From Ochotona curzoniae (lineage: Eukaryota; Chordata; Mammalia; Lagomorpha; Ochotonidae), in contig NW_024466218.1 in the NCBI RefSeq assembly GCF_017591425.1, positions 11,670,001 through 11,734,000 on the forward strand: a stretch of DNA of 64,000 bases. The letters run 5' to 3'. The translations under genes and the position numbers were made by a program. The notes beneath the pieces are model-generated. The model did not search any database. It had not been told where the DNA came from and was given only the letters and a program-made list of their open reading frames with translations. Of this stretch, positions 56,923 through 64,000 are shown one piece after another (position 1 is the first letter of the stretch; every line of letters begins with the position of its first letter).

Positions 56923-57345
56923 CAAGAAGCCCTTGATCCTTTGCAGGTTTCATAACTTATTATCCCACTATAGAATAATAGGCAAAAGTGAAAATATTCT
57001 TGTAGTTACTTGATACCAGCGTATTTTCATTCAAGATGCTTGATGATTTTATTTTCAGTGGAGATACTGGGCTGCTTTAACTTCCTCTCAGTGTAGGTGT
57101 TCAGTATTCAGGTGCTGTAGAGGAGCCAAGCAATACCTAGAGTCAGTATGGCTGCAAACCAGTAGTTTCTTCCAGCTACCTTCTTTTCTTACTCTGATCT
57201 GAAGCTCAAAATAATTTACATCAAAATTTTTCAGATTATTCACCTTGGGAGACTCCCAGCATTTACACAGCAACAGTAGTTTGTCTCCTATTATCCACAG
57301 AACCATTGTAACTGATTTGCCTGGTTTCCAATATTTTTTATATTT
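56923..57345. other. Unassigned non-coding stretch
   Basis: Nothing recognised. Confidence 0.5.
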
Positions 57346-57635
57346 ACTTTTTAAAGATTTTATTTATTGTAAAGTGAGATATACAGAGGATGAGAAAGAG
57401 AGGAAGATCTTCTGTCTGTTGATTGACTCCCCTTGCAACCGCAGTGGCTGGATCTGTGCCTCCATGTGGGTGCAGGGTCCCAAGGCGTTGGGCCGTCCTC
57501 CACTGCTTTCCCAGGCCACAAGCAGGGAGCTGGGTGGGAACTGGGGCCTGTCGGGATTAGAACTGGCCCCCATATGGGATCCAGACGCATGTAAGACGAG
57601 GATTTTAGGTGCTAGGCTACTGTGCAAGACCCTGA
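57346..57635 (-). repeat. C-type tRNA-derived SINE
   Basis: Antisense copy: 'tttatttattgtaaagtgag', 'gttgattgactccccttgca', 'ctccatgtgggtgcagggtc', 'tgctttcccaggccacaagc', 'cccccatatgggatccagac' and the head end 'gctactgtgcaagacc'. An internal deletion of roughly 40 bp lies near 57455, where 'tctgtgcctccatgtg' skips the usual aagccaggagcctcttc block. Confidence 0.92.
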
Positions 57636-58095
57636 TGCTATTTTTAACCCTGAAAACTTTTAGTGGAAGCTGTCTCCAGGGATTAAGTAAATGTAATTCA
57701 AAATTTTAGTAGAATCCAAGTTGGTTAGGTAATTGCCTTCCATTTCCATTACCTGTACACAATTAGAATTGGAAATTTGAAACGTCTTTTAATTTTGCAA
57801 GCTATCACAAGTATTTTGCACAAATGCTCATTTACCTGCCTAAAATGCAAATATTTTTGGCATAAATGATAATTTGCATAAAACCTGTGTGTTGTGTTTT
57901 CCTGGTATTTTTAAGCTTGGGAGACATTGGAAGCTGTGTAAGTTAAAACTTAATCATTTCCTTTTTCTATTTTAAAAATTATTAACATAAGGTAAAAAAT
58001 TACATGTAGCTTATAATACAGATGTAGCAATATACTAATACTTTCTAGCCTTTCCATTCTCTGGCCCACATTCCTGATGCAATCTCCTTTTGCCT
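57636..58095. other. Unassigned AT-rich stretch
   Basis: Nothing recognised. Confidence 0.5.
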
Positions 58096-58420
58096 ATTTT
58101 TTTAAAAGACCTATTTTTATTTGAAAGTCAGATATACAGAGAGGAGGAGAGACAGAGGACGATCTTCTGTTCACCTATTTACTCCCCAAATGGCTGCAAC
58201 AGCTGGAGCTGCGCTGATCCAACGTCAACAGCCAGGAGCCTACTCCGGGTCTCCCACGTGGGTATAGGGTCCCAAGGCTTTGGGCTGTCCTGGACTGCTT
58301 TCCAGGCCGCAAACAGGGAGCTGGATGGGAACAGGGCTGCCAGAACACAGGCCGGTGCCCATATGGGATTTTGGTGCATGCAAGGCAAGGAATTTAGCCA
58401 CTAGATATTGTACCAGGCCC
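58096..58420 (-). repeat. C-type SINE abutting an L1 tail
   Basis: Antisense copy: 'tttttatttgaaagtcagat', 'tactccgggtctcccacgtg', 'ggctttgggctgtcctggac', 'gtgcccatatgggattttgg' and the head end 'gatattgtaccaggccc'. Its 5' end meets the A-rich tail of the antisense L1 that starts at 58421, a common landing site. Confidence 0.92.
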
Positions 58421-58985
58421 CCTTATTTTGGTTGTTGTTTTCTGATACAGTTGCATAGGCTCTGGAATTTTCCATCTGCCTCCCCAAGTACTTTCTTCCC
58501 GCTCCCCCCCCCCCTCTAGTATTACATTGGATGATCCTTCATGAACTGTTGTAAGTCCATCATTCACTCTCGAAGTATTTCCTGATTTTGTAGGCAAGAA
58601 CAATGCTAGAGTCCAGCATCCTACTGTTAGGATATATTCAACAGCCACTGGGAGTTCATGTTACTCTGAATGCAGAGAGGCATACTGCACTGTGCCTCCA
58701 CACCTGTACGTGTACCACATCCCCTTACATAAAGAGCCAGGAAACACAATCTACAACAGGGAGAAAAACACAATATTTTCATCAACACGAAATTAAACAA
58801 ACTGCCAATGTGTCACTGAAGTGATGAAAAAGAAAATCAAAAACACTTTTGTAGAAATTGTTGCTACTGCATGACCCATGTGGCACCGAGGAAATGACAA
58901 TAAGAACAGGAATACCAATGCCCATGTGATGTAGCAAAAACAGTGTAAAAGGGCCATTTACAACTAGCAACCAAAAAATCTCTTA
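58421..58985 (-). mobile_element. Lagomorph L1 3' region, antisense
   Basis: Starting at the tail side: 'ttttctgatacagttgcata', 'ggctctggaattttccatct', 'tgttgtaagtccatcattca', 'ccaatgtgtcactgaagtga' and 'tgaaaaagaaaatcaaaaac'. These parallel 30085-30530 in the same order, so the two stretches are copies of one element. A C11 run lies at about 58505-58515. Similarity may continue to about 59200 but I lost the alignment. Confidence 0.7.
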
Positions 58986-60423
58986 CAGATGATCAAGTAA
59001 TGAATCACAAGGACTTACTGAAAAAGGTACACATGACTAGGAAGTATGAAAAGGTAAAATCACAGCAAAAATAATTAGATTTGATACAAAAAAATCTGCA
59101 AATTGGAACAAGAAAAAGCCATTCCCTAAGAATGAGCAAAACAACCCTTACCCATTAGCAATGGGTATCACCAGGGCACAACCACTTAGAGATGAAAGAG
59201 AAATAGTTCCAACTTTTTGCTCTGTATGTTGGCCATGACACTGCTAGCATTGGCAACAGTACAGTTTGATGTTTTGTTGTCGGGGTATAACTAGAAGTTG
59301 CATTGGGTGCTTACCCATTCTTCAGTAGATATACATACTGTTGATTTTCCTTGATTCCTGGTAGCCTGGTCTCCATTTTATCCTTTGTTTGTGGGGCTAC
59401 ATGTGATGTTTATTCTCCTTTATTTTTTTGTTTTGTAAAATTTGTATCTTGAAGGTATTTCATAAATACATTAACAGTAGTCATCTTTACAAGGTGACTT
59501 TGTTTTGTGATTTTTTTTTTAAACGATGAAATACTTTAAGGCATTTCACTTGGAAAATAGGTTCTTAGGCTAAGAATTTCACAGTATTGGTGGAAATGAC
59601 CTCACCAAATGACAGATAGGTGGTTATAAAGAGATTAAATCAGGAAAAAGGACCATGTTTTATTTAATTTAATTGGAAGAGCCTTGGCTTCTAGTACCTG
59701 GCACTCACCTTGGACCGTGTTTGTGGCCAGGTTGATAAGTCTTTGGGAAATGTGCCATTGTACTTGAGTTTTCAGATGATTGTGTCAACATTGACGTGTC
59801 AAAGAAATGAACTGCATGCCTTCCTGATAAAAGATATCTGAGAAAAGGATTAGCAGAGGACGGGGCCGTTGGAGCAATGAACATTCCTTTCATTAATAAC
59901 GTTTGAATGGCTCCTAAGGACATTGTGCTGCTGTTAAGATTCTTCCAGAAAACGGTTCCTGCGATGAGTTGTGTAATGAGGCTGACCTCCGGCCACTTAG
60001 TGCAGGCTCGGTACGCCCTGTGCCTGGTGATGCCATGGATTCTGGCACCCAGGAGATCAGCCCAGGGATGGCTGTGTCTAGCAGAGTGAGTCAGGCTTAG
60101 CACCAGGGAACCTTGGGTCAAGAAGATAAAAATTCCATCAAATAACGCTTCAGAGACATTGCGCTACTTTTCCTTTGGTGACTGCCAGTGTGATAAACTT
60201 GCAGAAGGGGAAAAGATGTATGTACAAGTTGAGAGAGAGTGAGTGCCAGACACAATACCGGGTGTGGGGAGTGCATGGTCTGGATGGATCCCAAGGAAGT
60301 GACAGGGATGGGGGAGGTCTCCAGGGAGAAGAGGAAGAAGGGACTTGATTTTGTGGAAGTGAACTTGAAGACCCATCTCTAAGTTCTCTTCCTTTGTCTT
60401 CTCTTTCGGTAACATGAGACCTT

Positions 60424-60425
<2 letters not shown>
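58986..60425. other. Unassigned, possibly L1-derived at its start
   Basis: 58986-59200 could be more of the L1. Beyond that nothing was recognised. The minus frame of 138 codons at 59705-60121 has no known domain. Confidence 0.4.

Positions 60426-60472
<47 letters not shown>
60426..60472. repeat. (AC)n microsatellite
   Basis: 47 bp of uninterrupted AC. Both strands yield spurious low-complexity open frames across it. Confidence 0.99.
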
Positions 60473-60473
<1 letters not shown>

Positions 60474-61857
60474 CCTTCCAATGTCTGTCTCTTAGATACA
60501 CAATCAAACTACCATGGGATAGTGAACAATTTTAATGAAAGTGAACTAGGAGTATTAAAAAAATCTAGAATGGCAATTTTAAGCAAAGCACCAAGCGGAC
60601 ATGGATCTCAGAATCTCAAAGGAAAGAACAGAAGCAGTGACATTTGTGGCCACCCTTCTGTAACTGGACTAGAAGTGACCAGTGACCTGGGCTGATCCGA
60701 GCTGAGGCTGTGGTCTGGGGTGGGAGCCAGGGGTTGGCACTTGGGAGAGGAAATTAGTTCACTGACTGGCCCTGACACCATCATCAAGGGTGTAATAAGA
60801 GAAGTGGCTGACCATGTCCTGATATTTCCAGATTGGTGAGAATTTGATTATCCGTGCATTGGTGGAAACTACAGATCCCAAGCAGGTTTTGTCTTGAGCA
60901 TCCATCTAGGTTTCCGAAATGCTGAGTGTGGGATGATCTGAGGCTGCCTGGTGTGGTGGTTTTTCTTAGTAGCTGCAGAGAGAGCGGTGGGAGGGACAGG
61001 TGCTTTTTAGCTCCTTTTATGTAAATCCTTCTTCATCACATTAACCTGAGATCTTGCTGCTGCTTTTCTCCAGGCACAGGTACATTTTGCCTACTCAGTG
61101 AGGTTGGATCAGACTTCAATCCTAAAGCATAAATGCAGAGGCAGTATCCTAAGTAGATAATCCCATCAGGAAATTGTCGACAATCCGGCTTTCCTGCCCT
61201 GTTGTTGGCCATTTTCTCCACCTCTGCAATGCTTCCAAATGTGTGGAATCTAAACATTACTGAAGAAATGCAAGTGTGTCTGCCCACTCTACTTTGTGGG
61301 TAACCTTGTTCTGGGTTCTGCTGGGCCACCTCCACAGGAATGTGGTTTAACCAGTGTGGGTTCAGGTGTGGGTTGAGCTCTTGATTTGGACACTGAGGCT
61401 GGATTTTATTCCCAGACCCTGGACACACCTGAGCAGCAAGTGTCTAGTTCTTCCCAGTGGTAGAGAAGATAGCACATGTCTTTGGGGGAAGCCCTAGGAA
61501 AGAAGAGCCAGCCTCTCTCTCACCCTTGACTTCTGTCCTAGGAGACCTCCACATCCTCGTTGGGTTTTGTTTTGCTCTTCTAGGTACCTCCTAGGGATTC
61601 TGATGGACTTGCCACACTCTGAAGCCTCAGGTTCCTCCCAGCACACTTACAAAGTCACTGTGAGAATACCTGTAACATTTTGAGGTGAAAGTGTCCTTTC
61701 CAATGCACCTTGTGTTTCCAGAGAGGAAAAACGAACAGGCAGACCAAAGAGCATTCCCTCAGGTCTGGGGACACCCCTCACCTTCTCTTACAGGGAAAAG
61801 GCTGGGATTGGTGTAGTTCGACCCAGCATCGCTGTTGGAGGCAGGCCAAGAACAAAG
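60473..61857. other. Unassigned non-coding stretch
   Basis: Nothing recognised. The 130-codon minus frame at 61036-61428 has no known domain. Confidence 0.5.
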
Positions 61858-62085
61858 AGTGGTTAAGAGTGAAAGCTTTGAGCTCTGACCACCTTGACTC
61901 AAATCTCGGCCCCTCATGTCATAGCAGAGTTAAGGGCACAAGATCTTTCTGTGTTTGATTTATACCTTTCTGAAACTAAGAGAACACCTTTCTTTATTCA
62001 TAGGGCTATTTGAGAACTGCTTACAGCATGTATAAGGTATTGGCACAGCATGTAGTGTCCTAGCAATGCTGAATGCTGGCCTTAA
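61858..62085 (+). repeat. MIR SINE, nearly full length
   Basis: Sense-oriented MIR with head 'gtggttaagagtgaaagctt', 'gagctctgaccaccttgact' and 'caaatctcggcccctc', and a 3' half 'tcatagggctatttgagaac', 'atgtataaggtattggcaca' and 'gcatgtagtgtcctagcaat'. The tRNA-derived head with its B-box-like caaatctcgg is unusually well kept for this ancient family. Confidence 0.8.
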
Positions 62086-62164
62086 TATGACTGAGTGAAT
62101 GTTACTTTGCCCTAAGACCAGCTCTACCTCCTTCATGTTCAGACTCATGAGACTGGTGCTCTTG
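62086..62164. other. Unassigned spacer
   Basis: Nothing recognised. Confidence 0.5.
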
Positions 62165-62452
62165 GGGTAGGTGTTTGGTGCAGCAGTTGAGATGTGGCTT
62201 GGGATGTCTCATGTTAGGAGTGCCTGGCTGTCCTGTTGATTGCAGCTTCCTACTAATGTGCACCCTGGGGAGCAACTGGAGATAATTCAAGTACCTGGGT
62301 CCCTGCCACCCATGTGGGAGTCCAAGATTGAGCTCCAGACTCCTAGTTTTGGCCTAGCTCAGTTCTGGGCATTTCAGGCATTTAGGGAATAAACCAATAG
62401 ATGGGAGATCTCAATCTCTTTCTCCCTCCCTTTCAAATAAAAGAAGGAAAGC
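62165..62452 (+). repeat. C-type tRNA-derived SINE
   Basis: Plus copy: head 'tggggtaggtgtttggtgca', 'gagtgcctggctgtcctgtt', 'cagcttcctactaatgtgca', 'gtccctgccacccatgtggg' and 'tccctttcaaataaaagaag' as tail. It belongs to the older branch of the family. Confidence 0.87.
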
Positions 62453-64000
62453 CAACAGGTATTCCTGTGCTTTTGCCCAGGTATCCTGCAGTAAGTACTG
62501 CCTATGGTGTAGGGAAGCATGCTATAGACCCTGCAGAAGTCAACAACAGACTGTCAACAACATGAATCCAATTCCCAAGAAACTCTGAATGACTTGTATG
62601 CTGTGAGGGTGGAGGGCAGGTCCCAAAGACTCTTCACTTCAGCTCTGCAGTCTTCTGAGATGGATGCTGTGGCATGAAGCTTCTCAGTATAAAAAGGGCA
62701 AAGCATCAAAATGGGAATAGGCAAGCATTCAGCATGGAAGGCTAAATATCTTCAAAGGTGACAACTGTACTCACCTCGCAGGGACCTGGTCTGGCTGGGT
62801 TATCTCTGAAGCTCCACCCAGCTTCATGTCTCTGTAACACTGAAGCCACCAGCACAGTGAGCACGTCTTCCAGTGTCAGGGAGGCCCAGACAGGAGTGGG
62901 GAGAACGAGGCCATTAGAGAAAAATGTGGCAGTAAAAATAACCAGCTAGACTGGAGATAAGGGTCTGGTTACTCAGGGCTGTCCTTTTGGGACAGGGAAG
63001 GCGGAGGTGGAGGGGGAAGAACAGGTGATAAGATAGGGGTTGCAGCCCAGGAATGTGCTGCATGGTCTCCGCAGTGGCCCTGTGTGAGCCCCCTCTGTGT
63101 CAGGCCTTGGGGGTGTGCGTCAGCTGCAAGGGAACTAGACGGGCTTTACCATTTCAGAGCCCGCAGGATTTCAGAGGTGCCCCCAATTGTCTGCAATCAG
63201 AGACAGACACCTGTGGGCCAGGATTGCTGTACAACTTAGCTTAGGCCCAGTCCTGCAGATTCTTCCTCCCACTATGCCAGGACATCCCCCGGTGAGGGGT
63301 AGCAAGTGTGCAGGTCTTGGGAATCCCACCATAGGCAGCTTTAGCACTGGAGCAAACCAGGCCTGAGACTTCCTTAGAGGACCAGCAAAGGAAGTACACA
63401 TGTGATGGTGGGAGCATGAGTGAGAAAGCACCTGGCGAGTGGCTTAGTCCCAAGACATCACTTGTACATGGGGGATTTCCCCAACTTGCCCTAGCACTGT
63501 GGTGGCTTTGATACTTGCTGAGGAGTGAGGTGAAATTTCTTTGGTTTTACATGTACCCTCTACTTCCAGCTTCAATTCCTGCCTGGCTTCAGGCTCTAAC
63601 TAGGACACAGTGAATGCGTGTGGATATTACTGGGAATGGATGATGACTGTCCAGTCCTTAATTTCTGCCACCTATGGAGATGAGCACAGAGGAAGGAGTA
63701 TGAGCTGTGTCAGTCAGCATCACTGCGGTGACTGCAGAAGTGGGCACGGGTTGTGCAGGGACTGTGTGTGGGAGGAAGAGTGGGGGATCCAGAGTGCTTA
63801 GTCTGTAAGAATCAGTCTTTCATAAGCACCAGAAAGCCAGCCCTCTGTGCTTGGCTGTTGCTTGGCTAAGAAGCAGCTGGTGCTGGCATGAAAGCGTCGC
63901 AGGCAGGCATGTTGGGTCTGACCAGAGCTTGCAAGGCTTACTGGCTTTGGTTTGAGTCTTCATCGGAAGCCATTTGGTTTCCCATCCAGGATTCTAGGGC
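62453..64000. other. Unassigned non-coding stretch to the window end
   Basis: No exon, repeat or RNA gene recognised. Frames of 60-86 codons occur on both strands without known domains. Confidence 0.5.

Noticed and set aside
57245..57709. 154-codon plus-strand frame
   Set aside because: Most of it crosses an antisense C-SINE (57346-57635).
60150..60481. Minus-strand frames beginning with a Cys-Val repeat
   Set aside because: They are translated AC microsatellite followed by unrelated sequence.
1..64000. CRISPR arrays, bacterial operons, phage or integrated viral genes
   Set aside because: No regularly spaced repeats, no dense long open frames and no ribosome-binding patterns. The retroviral remains are only solitary LTR relics without genes.

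Overview
This window reads as ordinary mammalian nuclear DNA with no gene that I can support. Its repeats point to a lagomorph, most likely a pika (Ochotona). About 39 copies of one tRNA-headed SINE of the lagomorph C-repeat type are spread through it. They are roughly 300 bp long and share an A-rich tail, a CTCACTTGGGGAGTGAATC-like block and a CCCATATGGG motif near the head. The youngest copies differ in detail from the rabbit C repeat as I remember it, so pika is an inference. I recognise no protein-coding exon, RNA gene, CRISPR array, origin or operon. The longest open frames (176, 166, 155 and 154 codons) start in simple repeats, cross SINEs or resemble nothing I know.

Layout. 1-8.6 kb is unassigned DNA with six C-SINEs, an MLT1-type LTR end (about 2.15 kb), two MIR relics and a CpG-richer patch carrying a perfect DR3 nuclear-receptor motif (3.24-3.52 kb). 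8.65-10.05 kb is an old L1 in minus orientation split by a C-SINE. 10-30 kb is mostly unassigned DNA with SINEs, an L2 3' end, an antisense MLT1 LTR, MIRs, a GT microsatellite, a probable lagomorph L1 3' end (16.65-17.28 kb) and a very short young L1 insertion with a clear target-site duplication (21.2-21.4 kb). 30.05-30.96 kb is a rearranged L1 with a 5' inversion and a large internal deletion. 31-33.6 kb is an unexplained block with a 73-bp-period duplication and a 31-bp inverted repeat. 36.5-39.2 kb holds antisense old L1 pieces interrupted by a SINE. 40-64 kb continues with dense SINEs, nested insertions, a possible SINE-L1 chimera (49.3-49.8 kb), another antisense L1 3' region (58.4-59.0 kb), MIRs and four long dinucleotide repeats.

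What stands out is how the retroelements arrived rather than any encoded system. The sequence shows target-site duplications, an internally deleted SINE lacking its B box, a SINE with extra DNA at its 5' end, twin priming in an L1, and nested or joined elements. By my count 27 of 39 C-SINEs and seven of eight L1 segments lie on the minus strand. If the window sits in an intron, this would fit a host gene transcribed on the plus strand, but no exon was found to confirm it. Family names come from recognised sequence landmarks, not a database search, and boundaries are approximate to about 5-20 bp unless a duplication fixes them.
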